DNA of 60,154 bases from Flavobacteriales bacterium UBA7878 (GCA_002501205.1 DLRW01000071.1:1-60154), one strand, 5' to 3'; positions 26,188-35,505 are shown, numbered from the stretch's first letter. Program-made: numbers and translations. The notes: generated by a model from the sequence alone, not told the origin.

Positions 26188-27215
26188 TGATTCGAATACT
26201 AAGCCTGTTTAGCCTCTTCTTTTTGGCCTTGGCCTGCCAATCCGATTTAGCAGAAGCCAATAGCGATGCCCTCAGCATCTATGATTCCTTCCATCAAGAT
26301 TTGAAAAGCCATTATGCTGGCTTTGAAAATGAACATCAGGCCGACTCCCTCTACTATAGCCTGCGTAAGAACTTAAATGCAAATAGCTCCGATGCCGAAT
26401 TGTGGCAGGCCCTATGTTCCTATGCAGATGCTTTGAACGATGAACATATAAAGCTCTACCGCGATGCTGCGGAGGAAGTATTCATCTCTGGCGACGAGGG
26501 CTTCATTGCCAGTCAGCAAGCCTTCAGCCTTGAGCTTATTGCTGCTGATTATTTAGAAAATGCGGGCCTTTCGGGGGATATGTTGCTCTATGGAGAACTG
26601 AGCCCCAAAATCGCCTATCTCTACGTGGCGGCCTTATTGGAAGAGGATGAACAGTATTTAATCAATGCCTTGGAGGCTTTGGATTTAGATGCGAAATCAG
26701 CCTTGCTTATTGACCTCCGACAATGTATTGGGGGATACGATGGCTTAGCGGCGGTATTCGCTGCGCATTTCAGTCGGCATCAGGACTTGGTATTCCGTAG
26801 CCGCATAAAATCTGGTCCCGGAGCCCATCAATTTAGTGCTGCAGAAGATTATAAGAGTCCGGCTCCCTCCTCTCCTCATTTTGCCAAGCCTATTGTATTC
26901 CTAACGGATAGAGGAACGGTAAGTGAGGCGGAGATCCTCAGTCTGTACCTGCGTTCCTACGATCAAGTACATCACATCGGAGATAGTACGGCCGGTGCCT
27001 TATCGATGGTAAGCCCCGCCCGCTTCCTGGCCAATGGCTGGCGCTATGAGTACAGCATTCAAAAAATCCTCCAGCCCGATGGTAGCAGCTTTGAGAAGCT
27101 GGGCATCAAGCCGGAAATAAATATCAAAAATAATCCTTCAAATATCCAGTCTGGCAAAGACCTTGTATTGGAAGGAGCCCTTCAATTTTTAACTGAAAAC
27201 TATAACATCAACTAA
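26187..27215 (+). CDS. S41-like peptidase family lipoprotein
   Basis: A lipoprotein signal (FSLFFLALAC, Cys17) anchors the protein. The mature region holds ALLIDLRQCIGGYDGLA, IVFLTDRGTVSEAEILSLYLRS and HHIGDSTAGALSM, which follow the core of S41 (C-terminal processing/tricorn-type) peptidases, with the candidate nucleophile Ser in TVSEAE. The Lys expected in the Ser-Lys dyad after the T-G of the last motif is not seen, so it may use a different base or be inactive. No PDZ domain is evident. It overlaps the preceding barrel gene by one base. Confidence 0.72.
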   Translation: MIRILSLFSLFFLALACQSDLAEANSDALSIYDSFHQDLKSHYAGFENEHQADSLYYSLRKNLNANSSDAELWQALCSYADALNDEHIKLYRDAAEEVFISGDEGFIASQQAFSLELIAADYLENAGLSGDMLLYGELSPKIAYLYVAALLEEDEQYLINALEALDLDAKSALLIDLRQCIGGYDGLAAVFAAHFSRHQDLVFRSRIKSGPGAHQFSAAEDYKSPAPSSPHFAKPIVFLTDRGTVSEAEILSLYLRSYDQVHHIGDSTAGALSMVSPARFLANGWRYEYSIQKILQPDGSSFEKLGIKPEINIKNNPSNIQSGKDLVLEGALQFLTENYNIN

Positions 27216-27226
27216 AATCACAAATC

Positions 27227-27805
27227 ATGAGAAAAACCCTTATTCTTTTCGGACTACTCTTCATCAGTCAAGGTGCTTTAAAAGCCCAGCAAAACAGTGA
27301 AAGTCGCAATTGGACCTCCTTTGGAGGCATTCAAGTAGCCAATAGCAGCCCCATGCAACAGCTTGCGCTTTGGGTAGGTGGCCAGGGAGCGGTGCAGTAT
27401 AAAGACTATTTCGCCTTAGGTGGATTTGGGATGGGCGCCGTAAACTCAATGTCGGTAAGCGGTTTAGCCTATGGCCTCGACCAAGAGCTGGACTTAAATA
27501 TGGGCTATGGTGGTCTCTTTATTGAGAGCGTTCAAAACAAGGAGCATCTCTATATCCCCGGATTGCGTTTACCCTTCGCGGTAGGTGCAGTGAGCCTTAA
27601 AGATGCCTTGGATAACAAGGTGGCCAAAAGCACCATTTATGTCTTTAGTCCCCGCTTGAACTGGGATTTCAATATCAGTCCTTATGCACAGATTGGCTTC
27701 TACGGTGGCTATCAATTAATCTGGGCTGAGAATGATCGAGACTTTAAACAAGAGGACCTCTCTTCCTGGGAGTATGGTATCAATCTAAAGCTTGGATTCT
27801 TTTAA
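27227..27805 (+). CDS. Outer-membrane beta-barrel protein
   Basis: A signal peptide (MRKTLILFGLLFISQGALKAQ) precedes about 170 residues of alternating strands (FALGGFGMGAVNSMSVSGLAYG, ISPYAQIGFYGGYQLIW) with an aromatic C-terminus (INLKLGFF). It lies 11 nt after the S41-like gene and is the last gene of the unit that begins at 23596. Repeats follow directly, and no hairpin with a T-run is clear. Confidence 0.68.
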   Translation: MRKTLILFGLLFISQGALKAQQNSESRNWTSFGGIQVANSSPMQQLALWVGGQGAVQYKDYFALGGFGMGAVNSMSVSGLAYGLDQELDLNMGYGGLFIESVQNKEHLYIPGLRLPFAVGAVSLKDALDNKVAKSTIYVFSPRLNWDFNISPYAQIGFYGGYQLIWAENDRDFKQEDLSSWEYGINLKLGFF

Positions 27806-27849
27806 AGCAAGTCTCCCTGCCCGGTCTGATGATTGGGTGGGGAGATTTT

Positions 27850-28130
27850 TTTATTTGTTTCATTGCGGTTTGTTTCACCGCCCGCTTCGCTCGAGAAGCA
27901 GAGGACGCGGAGGTGCACACCCGCCTGACGGCAGGCAGGGAGAAACGTTTGCGGATTGTTTCACCATCACCGATGGATTGAATTTGTAATTCAATTCCAT
28001 CTTATTTTGCCATATAATTCGATTCACACCAATGGATCGAATTTGTAATTCGATTCCATTTTTTTGTCTTGTAATTCGATCCCCGTTACGTTTCACTCGT
28101 CTACCTGCAGGCAAGTGCTTCTTTGCGGTT
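27850..28130. repeat. Composite intergenic repeat interleaved with REP-like palindromes
   Basis: The 376-nt gap before the beta-lactamase-like gene holds TTTCACCGCCCGCTTCG, ACGCGGAGGTGCACACC, CCCGCCTGACGGCAGGCAGG (about 27913-27932), then the palindromes at 27973-28083, then another fragment (CTACCTGCAGGC, CTTCTTTGCGGTTAA, to about 28130). The insertion of one repeat family inside another suggests repeated, separate events. Confidence 0.76.
27973..28083. repeat. Two REP-like palindromes plus half copies
   Basis: At 27973-28000 the arms ATGGATTGAATT and AATTCAATTCCAT flank TGT. At 28032-28059 the arms ATGGATCGAATT and AATTCGATTCCAT flank TGT. Both have the same one-base bulge. Half copies lie at about 28012-28025 (ATAATTCGATTC) and 28068-28083 (TGTAATTCGATCCC). 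The central C/T alternation matches the copies near 8541 and 10014. Confidence 0.78.
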
Positions 28131-28181
28131 AATTTTCCTAGCTGGCAGCAATGTGCTAGCTTCCCATTCAAATCCAGAACC

Positions 28182-29681
28182 TTGAAAAAACTCCTAATTC
28201 CGAGCATCCTCTTCATTTCGCTGTCATCTTGTAATTTCAACAAAGAGCAAGCAGATGACCACAAGGCTAGCTCGGATCAATCCATTTGCTTCTGTCAAAA
28301 AGAAGCCACCGCTAAAAAATCCGAACTTGAAAATGGCATTCGCGAGCAAGTAAAATTTCTTGATGAAGAAGAGGAATTGCAGTCTATTCCAAGCAAATTG
28401 ACTGAGTACACTATTCCGGCTCTATCAATAAGTGTAATCGAGCATGGTGAAATCAGCTGGAGCGAGCTTTATCAAAATCCAGACTTTGCTACTCAGGGTG
28501 ATTTGGATTGCTCAACAATATTTCAAGCGGCATCTTTATCCAAGCCCGTAACTTTTATGGCGGCCCTGCGCATGGAAGCAGCTGGGGCTATTGATATGGA
28601 CCGAGATATTGAATTCTATTTAAAGGACTTTCAATTGCCGGAAGGAGAACAAAGCGCTGAAAATCCAGTGACCTTTCGCAATCTCTTTTCCCATACTTCA
28701 GGCATTAGCCGCGGGGGTTATTTAGGCTATGATCAAGATTCTGCCCTTCCCTCCGATCTGGATATTCTCAAGGGCAGTCCAGGGGTGAATACTCCCCCTA
28801 TCCAGGTTGCTTCCCCTCCTAATGAAAACCTAGCTTATTCCGGAGGTGGCTATACCCTGGCAGAGCTGGCATTGCAAGATATTTTTCAAACAGAGTTTTC
28901 CCAGATCATGAACCAGTGGATTCTAAGGCCGCTGCAAATGAAGCATTCGCTATTTGATCAACCCCTACCCGATTCGTATGCTCAGCGTGTAGCAAAAGGC
29001 TATGACACTAATGGCGAAATGATCAAGGGCGGATGGAATAACTATCCTCAACAAGCTGCGGCCGGACTATGGAGCACTTCACAAGACATGGCCCTTTTCC
29101 TAATCGAAATCTATAAGGCCTATCATGGCAAGAGTGCGCTTTTTACGCAAGCAGAAATCGAAGCGATGCTAGATCAGCAAAGAGAAGGACATGTTTATGG
29201 TTTTATAATCCAGCGCGAAGGAGATGCTATTTCTCTTACCCATTATGGTGGCAATGTGGGTTATCGTAGCGGCATGACGATCAATTTGACCAGCGGCAAT
29301 GGCTTGGTTTATTTGATCAATTCTGATATTGGTGCCGACTTGGGTAATGAACTGCTTTTATCCGCCTCTGAGGTTTATGATTGGCCACATTTCAAGCAAA
29401 CTGCGGTAAGACGTGGAGAAATTAGTGAGGATAGCCTCCAAGCTTTAGCGGGTGATTACTTCTGGAATAATCAAATTGAACTTAGTCTCGAATTTGATAA
29501 GGAGCAAAAGCAAATTGTGCTGGTTTTCCCCAATGGCGATCGCTATGAACTCTATCCGGTGCAGTCTAATGGATTGCAACTTATTCATCCAAAAACCGGG
29601 GTAATGATTTCTTTTAGGAAAGAGGATGCCATGGAGGTGTTTAGCTTATATGGGCAAAAAGCTGTGCGGAAGAAAAATTAG
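28182..29681 (+). CDS. Serine beta-lactamase-fold hydrolase, lipoprotein
   Basis: I start at TTG 28182, giving a lipoprotein signal LKKLLIPSILFISLSSC with Cys17. The longer open frame from 28032 runs through repeat DNA and is not credible. The transpeptidase-like fold shows the Ser-x-x-Lys motif in AASLSKPVTF and a Tyr motif in LAYSGGGYTLAELAL. FSHTSGISRGG and HYGGNVGYRSGMTINL are typical of class C/EstB-type members. A C-terminal domain of about 90 residues follows. It may be a D-aminopeptidase, esterase or penicillin-interactive protein. True antibiotic resistance is not implied. Confidence 0.85.
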   Translation: MKKLLIPSILFISLSSCNFNKEQADDHKASSDQSICFCQKEATAKKSELENGIREQVKFLDEEEELQSIPSKLTEYTIPALSISVIEHGEISWSELYQNPDFATQGDLDCSTIFQAASLSKPVTFMAALRMEAAGAIDMDRDIEFYLKDFQLPEGEQSAENPVTFRNLFSHTSGISRGGYLGYDQDSALPSDLDILKGSPGVNTPPIQVASPPNENLAYSGGGYTLAELALQDIFQTEFSQIMNQWILRPLQMKHSLFDQPLPDSYAQRVAKGYDTNGEMIKGGWNNYPQQAAAGLWSTSQDMALFLIEIYKAYHGKSALFTQAEIEAMLDQQREGHVYGFIIQREGDAISLTHYGGNVGYRSGMTINLTSGNGLVYLINSDIGADLGNELLLSASEVYDWPHFKQTAVRRGEISEDSLQALAGDYFWNNQIELSLEFDKEQKQIVLVFPNGDRYELYPVQSNGLQLIHPKTGVMISFRKEDAMEVFSLYGQKAVRKKN

Positions 29682-29690
29682 TTTTTTTAC

Positions 29691-30020
29691 TTCACCGCCC
29701 GCTCCTTCGTCGCTCGAGGAACAGAGGACGCGGAGATGCGCTGAGAAACTTTGCGAACCTTAGCTTCTCCGCTTCTTTGCGGTTAAAACCCAACGGCAAA
29801 CTACCAACTACAAGCTACCAAAATTCACCGCCCGCTTCGCTCGAGACACAAAGAACGCAGAGTTTTACACCCGCCTGACGGCAGGCAGGTGCTTCTTTGC
29901 GGTTAAACCCACGGCACCAATATTTGAAAGACTATTCCCATTTCCTTGGCTCCAATCAAATCTACCGTCTATGGTCTTACTACTATCGTCTGAAACAAAC
30001 TACCAACGACAAACTACTAG
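29691..30020. repeat. Composite intergenic repeat, two copies with satellites
   Basis: Copy one (29691-29787) has CTTCACCGCCCGCTCCTTCG, ACGCGGAGATGCGCTGAG and CTTCTTTGCGGTTAAAACCC. Copy two (29825-29910) has TTCACCGCCCGCTTCG, CCCGCCTGACGGCAGGCAGG and CTTCTTTGCGGTTAAACCC, then CACGGCACCAATATTTGAAA (about 29910-29930), closely matching 13313-13345. TCTACCGTCTATGG and CTACCAACGACAAACTACTA satellites reach the end of the next gene. No gene is visible in these 339 nt. Confidence 0.8.
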
Positions 30021-30887
30021 CTACCATCTCCTAAGCACCAAGCTCGGTTCCGGTGTCCTCCCATCCCAATACAAAGCCGAAGCAAAAAGCAAGGCCTTCT
30101 TATCCCAAAAGCATACCCAATGCGGGGTATAAGGATCTTTATGTTGCAGTAAGATTCGAGACTTGCCCTTAGGATCGTAAAGCAAGAACTGACGTTTGCC
30201 CCAATAGGCTAGGAGTAAGTGGCCCTTATAATAGTCCATCCCGAAAATACTATTGCGTCCCATGGGGGCTTTGGTGGCATCAGCATTAGGGTCGCCAATT
30301 AAGGGCCAATCTTGCAAAAGCCGACCCTCATCACTTCGCAGCCAAGCGCAGAAATCACCGCCAAACAATATTTGATTAGGACCTACCGCACGCATTTTAT
30401 GCAGGGAATCGCTAATGGAGGGATCCAATTGAGGCTCCCCATGCTTTTTCAGGCGATAAAGCGAAGGATAGCGCACAAAAAGCAGCTCCTGATCCGAGAG
30501 CATTTTAAAGCCCGCCTCGCCTACTCGCAAAGGATCGCGAAACCAATCCCATATAAGCTTTGCTGGCCCCAGCCCATCATATTTAAAAAGGCGCAATTCA
30601 AAGATGTCTTGCGCCGATAGATAGCGGCGTTCCAGGATATATAAGGCCGTATCCGCATTCTGCAGCATGAAATCACTGGCCGCATATTTAGATTGTCTAA
30701 AGAGGCTCTTTTTTCCCGTACTATCCATGCGCCAAATGCAGGCATGGTGCTCCTGATCATCTACCGGTTCGATATAAGACCAATAAGCCTGATCCTGAAA
30801 TAAACAGAGATTTCCCGTGGGATGTGCTTTTAGAAATCCAACTCTAAGGACTAAAAAACCAAGGATCAATGGATAGCTGTTCTTCAT
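30021..30887 (-). CDS. Exported hypothetical protein, possibly beta-propeller
   Basis: I start at the ATG at 30887 (MKNSYPLILGFLVLRVGFLKA, a plausible signal peptide). The longer frame to 31001 lies inside the upstream gene. The 288-aa product has recurring W/Y-rich beta segments (DQAYWSYIEPV, LFKYDGLGPAKLIWDWF, HLLLAYWGKRQFLLYD, WVCFWDKKALLFASALYWDG) that could form a propeller. I recognise no family. It starts 1 nt after the stop of the beta-lactamase-like gene upstream, so they form an operon. Confidence 0.6.
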   Translation of the reverse strand: MKNSYPLILGFLVLRVGFLKAHPTGNLCLFQDQAYWSYIEPVDDQEHHACIWRMDSTGKKSLFRQSKYAASDFMLQNADTALYILERRYLSAQDIFELRLFKYDGLGPAKLIWDWFRDPLRVGEAGFKMLSDQELLFVRYPSLYRLKKHGEPQLDPSISDSLHKMRAVGPNQILFGGDFCAWLRSDEGRLLQDWPLIGDPNADATKAPMGRNSIFGMDYYKGHLLLAYWGKRQFLLYDPKGKSRILLQHKDPYTPHWVCFWDKKALLFASALYWDGRTPEPSLVLRRW

Positions 30888-30888
30888 C

Positions 30889-32307
30889 TCAATACTTTTC
30901 ACCCATCCATTCCATATCATCAGGACGGATAAACAGGTTCCCAATTCTATTTGGATTTGTTTCGGATGGAATCCACAAAAGGGCCATTTTCGAATCGGCA
31001 TTCATTTGCAACCAAAGTTCCAAGCCACCAGGCTCCTCCCCTTTTATCCAGCGATAGCCCAGAGCTTTCCAATCCGGATAATCCCTATTCAATTCCGCTA
31101 AAGCCTGCCAGGTAGGATCATCCGAATTAAAACTCCCTTCTTCAGAATGCTTAGCCAGGATTTGAAAGAGCTCCTTAGGATTCCCTTTCTTAAGTGCTAT
31201 TAGCCATTCCTTCAGTGCCGACTCCAAAGGCACCGTATCCGCTAGACTTTCCAGGCTATTGAGTACCACCTTCCTTTTAGGCCTTTCGGCGGAAGTCAAA
31301 TCCAAAACATCCCTGCATTCTGCCACAAATTGAGGAATTCGATTTAAATCCTCCAAAGCCAAATTTTGAAGCATGATAATAGTGAGTTCGGCTTGCCAAT
31401 CCAGTAGTATAAGATGCGAACTGGAGGGCAAGGAACCGTAAATGCTTAAAGCATCCTGCTTTTGTAAAAATGCCTTGCTTTCAGCGCTTAAGAATTGATC
31501 GCCATGCAAAGCCTTAGCCAATTTGGCCAGATCGGCCACCGAGGAATATAATCCTCCCGAAGCATAGCGACAGCTGTAATCCTGCGGATCCTGTGACCAT
31601 TGCTCACGCTTAAAAAGATAGCCCTTGGTGATACTGCTTATCCCTTCTCGCCAACCGCTGGAATGCATCTCTAAACCTTCGAAAATCCATTGCTCTAAAA
31701 CCTGATCCAAATTGGCCTGGCCCACCGCTTCCAATACGGCCCCTAAAAGCCAATAGGTCAAATTGCTGTATTCTTCTTTGGCCCCGGGTTCCGCTCGCAT
31801 GGGCAGGCTTTCCAAACTATCTAAATAAGGGCCTAATAAGCCATTGCTATCCAAGGACAAAGCTTGAAACTGGTGTTCTGCATTTAACTCTCGATCCAAT
31901 CCGGACCGCATTTCCAATAATTGGCGAATCGTGATTTGTCCGGCATTGGTGGCCTTAAAGCCCGGACGGTAATCAATCACCTTAGCATCCAATTCAATTA
32001 ACTGAGCATCCACCATGCGGAGTATAGCCACTTCGGTAAACAGTTTAGAAAGGGAAGCCAAGGCCAATCGATCGTCTTTGGATAGCCTCGTAAAATTCTC
32101 TGAACCCTTTTGAAAGGCGCTATCATATAAAAGCTCAGTAGCCTCACTGATATAGAGATAGCCATTGCAAGCACCTTGCTCAGTATAGGCATCCAGGCTG
32201 GCTTGAATTTTCGCTTCCTTAGTAGCACAGCCACTGAATAGTAGCCATAAAAAAATGCTCATCAAAGGCCATAGAGCCCTTGGAGCATTCGGTTTTTCAA
32301 TAGACAT
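30889..32307 (-). CDS. Serine beta-lactamase-fold hydrolase, lipoprotein
   Basis: The 472-aa protein carries a lipobox LLFSGC (Cys27). The active-site Ser-x-x-Lys is in LASLSKLFTEVAILR and the Tyr-x-Asn motif in EEYSNLTYWLLGAV, followed by SGGLYSSVADLAKLAKAL, all as in class C-type serine hydrolases. A C-terminal extension (about 330-472) with DUF-like alpha/beta pattern is unassigned. It is a second member of the fold within 3 kb of 28182-29681, on the opposite strand, and not a close copy. It probably acts in the periplasm on peptide or ester bonds. Confidence 0.83.
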   Translation of the reverse strand: MSIEKPNAPRALWPLMSIFLWLLFSGCATKEAKIQASLDAYTEQGACNGYLYISEATELLYDSAFQKGSENFTRLSKDDRLALASLSKLFTEVAILRMVDAQLIELDAKVIDYRPGFKATNAGQITIRQLLEMRSGLDRELNAEHQFQALSLDSNGLLGPYLDSLESLPMRAEPGAKEEYSNLTYWLLGAVLEAVGQANLDQVLEQWIFEGLEMHSSGWREGISSITKGYLFKREQWSQDPQDYSCRYASGGLYSSVADLAKLAKALHGDQFLSAESKAFLQKQDALSIYGSLPSSSHLILLDWQAELTIIMLQNLALEDLNRIPQFVAECRDVLDLTSAERPKRKVVLNSLESLADTVPLESALKEWLIALKKGNPKELFQILAKHSEEGSFNSDDPTWQALAELNRDYPDWKALGYRWIKGEEPGGLELWLQMNADSKMALLWIPSETNPNRIGNLFIRPDDMEWMGEKY

Positions 32308-32448
32308 ATTGGTCTTTTACTGAAGCTAATGTAGCAAGAACTGCAGATTCATAATGTCTCCTTGTTCAGGAACCAAGCCTTCATTTCAGCATATTCCAGC
32401 CATTTTCGACGATGAAAATTCGCAAGATTTTCTAATAGGTGGCGAAGC

Positions 32449-33369
32449 TTATTCCGCAATGATCAGCGAAACATTGCCCTTTTTATGTCCCTGATCCACA
32501 TAGCGATGCCCCTCTATCACTTCTGACCAATCATAGCTTCGATCCATTACCGGCTTTACTACCCCGGATTCCGCCCAAGCTCTTACCTGTTCCAAATCTT
32601 CAATGCGGGTGCGAGGTAGGCCATAATTATTAAGGTAGACTCCCTGTGGCTTTAATATCGCTCGACATTTCTTTCGACTGGATTTTAAAACAGCATCGTA
32701 TACCACATCGAATTGCTGTTCGGTTTCCAGGAAATTCTGACTTTGATAGTCGATATGTTCATCAGCACCCAAGCGCATTACCAAATCCTTATTGCCTGCG
32801 CTGCAAACCGCAGTTACGGATAAACCCAAATGCTTGGCAATTTGAATAGCATAAGTGCCCAAACTACCCGAAGCGCCATTGATCAATAGGGACTGCCCGG
32901 CCTCCACTTTAACTTTGCGGAAATTCTGAATCACCGTTAAACAGGCGGCTGGCATTACCGCGGCTTCCGCAAAACTCAAATTGCTAGGTTTCAGGTTCAC
33001 CAGACCTTTCCATTCAGGGTTTCCTTTGGGAATGGCTGGCAAGGTGATGTACTCCGCATAGCCGCCCATGCCAAAGCCAGTTAAGGCGAAAACTTCATCA
33101 CCTACCTTAAAATTGCCGACTTCCGCACCTAGGGCTTCAATGATCCCGCTGACTTCAATTCCCAAGACCAAATTCTTCTTGGGCTTGAACAATCCAAAAA
33201 CCAAACGCACTAGAAAGGGATCGGCTCTGCGCACTCGGGTATCGCCAATATGCACCGATCCGGCTTTTATCCGAATCAATAATTCACCAGGCTTAGGATT
33301 GGGCTTGGGCAATTCCTTCAAATGCAGATTTTCAGGAGCTCCATAGCGTTGACAGATAATGGCTTTCAT
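32449..33369 (-). CDS. NAD(P)-dependent alcohol dehydrogenase, quinone oxidoreductase-like
   Basis: I choose ATG 33369 (MKAIICQRYGAPENLHL), the canonical start of this family, over the ORF start at 33423. The GroES-like half has VLGIEVSGIIEALGAEVGNFKVGDEVFALTGFGMGGYAEY. The Rossmann half has LLINGASGSLGTYAIQIAKHLGLSVTAVCS. At 306 aa with no zinc-ligand set visible, it matches medium-chain zinc-free reductases. It is divergent from the cry-DASH gene with about 100 nt between. Its homologue at 24482 is only moderately similar. Confidence 0.83.
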   Translation of the reverse strand: MKAIICQRYGAPENLHLKELPKPNPKPGELLIRIKAGSVHIGDTRVRRADPFLVRLVFGLFKPKKNLVLGIEVSGIIEALGAEVGNFKVGDEVFALTGFGMGGYAEYITLPAIPKGNPEWKGLVNLKPSNLSFAEAAVMPAACLTVIQNFRKVKVEAGQSLLINGASGSLGTYAIQIAKHLGLSVTAVCSAGNKDLVMRLGADEHIDYQSQNFLETEQQFDVVYDAVLKSSRKKCRAILKPQGVYLNNYGLPRTRIEDLEQVRAWAESGVVKPVMDRSYDWSEVIEGHRYVDQGHKKGNVSLIIAE

Positions 33370-33473
33370 GGTAGGGACTTTAGTATATGACACCTCAGAA
33401 ATGCCCAAAGTTGTCCCTCCCAATTTAATTCTTTAAGCCTTCAACTTTTTGCTAAATCCCGAGTTATTTGGCC

Positions 33474-34739
33474 ATGCGAAGAATAGTAGTTTGGTTCAAG
33501 AATGATCTGCGAATTAACGATAATCCCGCCCTTCATCAGGCCTGTTTGGATGCGGATGAAATCATTCCCTTCTATTGCTTTGATGAAGCTTTTCAGGATC
33601 AATTCCCTTGGGGCTTCCCGAAAATCGGTGACATTCGCAAACGCTTTATTTGGGAGTCGGTGGCCGATCTGCAATCTGCTCTGGAAGCTAAATCTGCCCC
33701 CTTGCAAATCCATTATGGCTCTACCTTAAAAGCCTTGCAAAAAGTTCAGGCCGATTTTCCTTTTGAAGCCATTTACTGCGCTAAGGAGTATAGCATTGAA
33801 GAAATAGAAGCCCAAGCAGCATTGGAATCTTTTGGCTTTCGCCTGATGCGATTTGAACAATACTCCCTCTATACGTCGGAAGATTTACCCTTCGAAATAG
33901 AGGCCATTCCCAAGGTCTTCACGGAGTTTCGAAAGAAGATCGAAAAGTATGCTATGGAGATTTCGATCCTTCCGGCCCCAGCCCAAATCATTTGCCCCTC
34001 AGACCTAAAGCCCTGCTCCTTAATTCCGCTGGATGAATTTCTATCCACTGATTTAAAACCAGAGCCCCGAGCCGTACTCCATTTTAAGGGAGGTAGTAAG
34101 GCCGCTTGGCAAAGACTCCGTTCTTATTTCTGGGAAGGAAACCATCTTCAAGCCTATAAAGAAACTCGCAATGGCTTACTAGGCCCTAATTACAGTTCTA
34201 AATTTTCGCCCTGGTTGGCCACTGGCAGTATTTCGCCTCGAGAGATTTATGGGGAAATCAAGCGCTATGAAATGGAAAGAGTACAGAATCAATCGACCTA
34301 TTGGCTTTATTTCGAATTGCTTTGGCGTGACTTCTTCCGTTTTACCGCGGCCAAGGAGGGAAATCGCTTCTTTAAGATCAAGCGTGATCCTCTATTGGAA
34401 AGCAATGCTCCTTTCGAATCCTGGCGCCTGGGACAATGCGGGCAGGACTTTGTAGATGCCAATATGCGGGAATTGCTCAACACTGGTTTTATGAGCAATC
34501 GCGGTCGGCAAAATGTGGCTTCCTATCTGGTGCACGATCTCAAACTACCTTGGTATTTGGGGGCCTCCTGGTTCGAGTCGCAATTGATTGATTACGATGT
34601 ATGCAGCAATTATGGTAATTGGACCTATGTGGCCGGAATTGGTAATGATCCGCGCCAAGACCGCTACTTCAATCTGGCATCCCAAGCCGAGCGCTATGAT
34701 CCGGATGCGCTCTATCGCCAGCATTGGTTAAAAGAATAG
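33474..34739 (+). CDS. DASH-family cryptochrome / photolyase
   Basis: A flavin- and antenna-binding photolyase-fold protein. The N-terminal alpha/beta domain starts RRIVVWFKNDLRINDNPAL. The FAD domain has KGGSKAAWQRLRSYFW, NYSSKFSPWLATGSISPREIYGEI, TYWLYFELLWRDFFRF, NRGRQNVASYLVHDLKLPW and SNYGNWTYVAGIGNDPR, which fit the DASH subgroup. At 421 aa it is normal. Start is ATG 33474 rather than TTG 33468. Its likely role is blue-light-dependent repair of pyrimidine dimers in single-stranded or looped DNA. It begins the light-related block. Confidence 0.9.
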   Translation: MRRIVVWFKNDLRINDNPALHQACLDADEIIPFYCFDEAFQDQFPWGFPKIGDIRKRFIWESVADLQSALEAKSAPLQIHYGSTLKALQKVQADFPFEAIYCAKEYSIEEIEAQAALESFGFRLMRFEQYSLYTSEDLPFEIEAIPKVFTEFRKKIEKYAMEISILPAPAQIICPSDLKPCSLIPLDEFLSTDLKPEPRAVLHFKGGSKAAWQRLRSYFWEGNHLQAYKETRNGLLGPNYSSKFSPWLATGSISPREIYGEIKRYEMERVQNQSTYWLYFELLWRDFFRFTAAKEGNRFFKIKRDPLLESNAPFESWRLGQCGQDFVDANMRELLNTGFMSNRGRQNVASYLVHDLKLPWYLGASWFESQLIDYDVCSNYGNWTYVAGIGNDPRQDRYFNLASQAERYDPDALYRQHWLKE

Positions 34740-34842
34740 TCTGAACCTTTTTCGCCTTAATGGATTAATTCTAAGAAAACTTTAGGCTTCTGCTGAGAAC
34801 AGATTTTTAATGCCATCGTTTAGCATTCAAACTTGATTATTT

Positions 34843-35505
34843 ATGACTACAGAAAGTAAAACCGAATCTCAAAATGATCTCAAGCATCGCTTGATCGATC
34901 AGTACAAAGAGTACCTCCTGCTGCATGGCCAAAACCCGGCCAGCGTTTATGCCTTTTGCAAGGAACTGGAAATCTCCGAAGCCGACTTTTACCGCTATTT
35001 CAGCGACTTTGATCAAATTGCCGCTCATTTCTGGCTTTCCCTTTTTGAGGAAAACAAAGGCAAATTAGAACAGAGTGAAGAATGGAGCAGCTTTAGCGTT
35101 CGCGAAAAATTGCTGAGCTTCTATTTCAGTTTCTTCGAAGCCCTAAAATCCCATCGCTCCTATGCTCTGCTCATTTTAAAAGAGGTGCATATTGCCAATC
35201 CACGGGGCATCACCGAATTAAAAGAAATCAAAAATGCCTTTAAGGAATGGGCCAAAGACCTAATCTCCGAAGGACAGCAAAAACATGAAATTGCCAGTCG
35301 CTCCAAGCTTAATGATGTCTACGATGACCTCTTCTGGCTGCAATTCCTTTTCCTGCTCGATTTCTGGCGCAAGGATCGCTCCCCCTCCTTTGAGAGCAGT
35401 GATGAGGCTATCGAAAAATCGGTAAACCTCTCCTTCGACCTGATCGAGAAAAATGCCCTGGACTCCACCTTTGACTTTGGCAAATTCATCTTCCAGAACC
35501 GATGA
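34843..35505 (+). CDS. TetR family transcriptional regulator
   Basis: The 220-aa protein has an N-terminal helix-turn-helix (VYAFCKELEISEADFYRYFSDFDQI, about residues 25-60) and a long all-alpha ligand domain. The last 4 nt overlap the ATG of the ABC1 kinase gene (ATGA), a pairing repeatedly seen in Bacteroidota. It may control itself, the kinase and possibly nearby light-response genes. Ligand unknown. Confidence 0.83.
   Translation: MTTESKTESQNDLKHRLIDQYKEYLLLHGQNPASVYAFCKELEISEADFYRYFSDFDQIAAHFWLSLFEENKGKLEQSEEWSSFSVREKLLSFYFSFFEALKSHRSYALLILKEVHIANPRGITELKEIKNAFKEWAKDLISEGQQKHEIASRSKLNDVYDDLFWLQFLFLLDFWRKDRSPSFESSDEAIEKSVNLSFDLIEKNALDSTFDFGKFIFQNR

Noticed and set aside
28032..28181. 50-residue N-terminal extension of the beta-lactamase-like gene
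   Set aside because: The extension runs through the palindrome and composite repeats, and a clean lipoprotein signal begins at TTG 28182.
28182..32307. Antibiotic-resistance interpretation of the beta-lactamase-like genes
   Set aside because: Both are large class C-fold lipoproteins of the general serine-hydrolase type; nothing shows drug hydrolysis.
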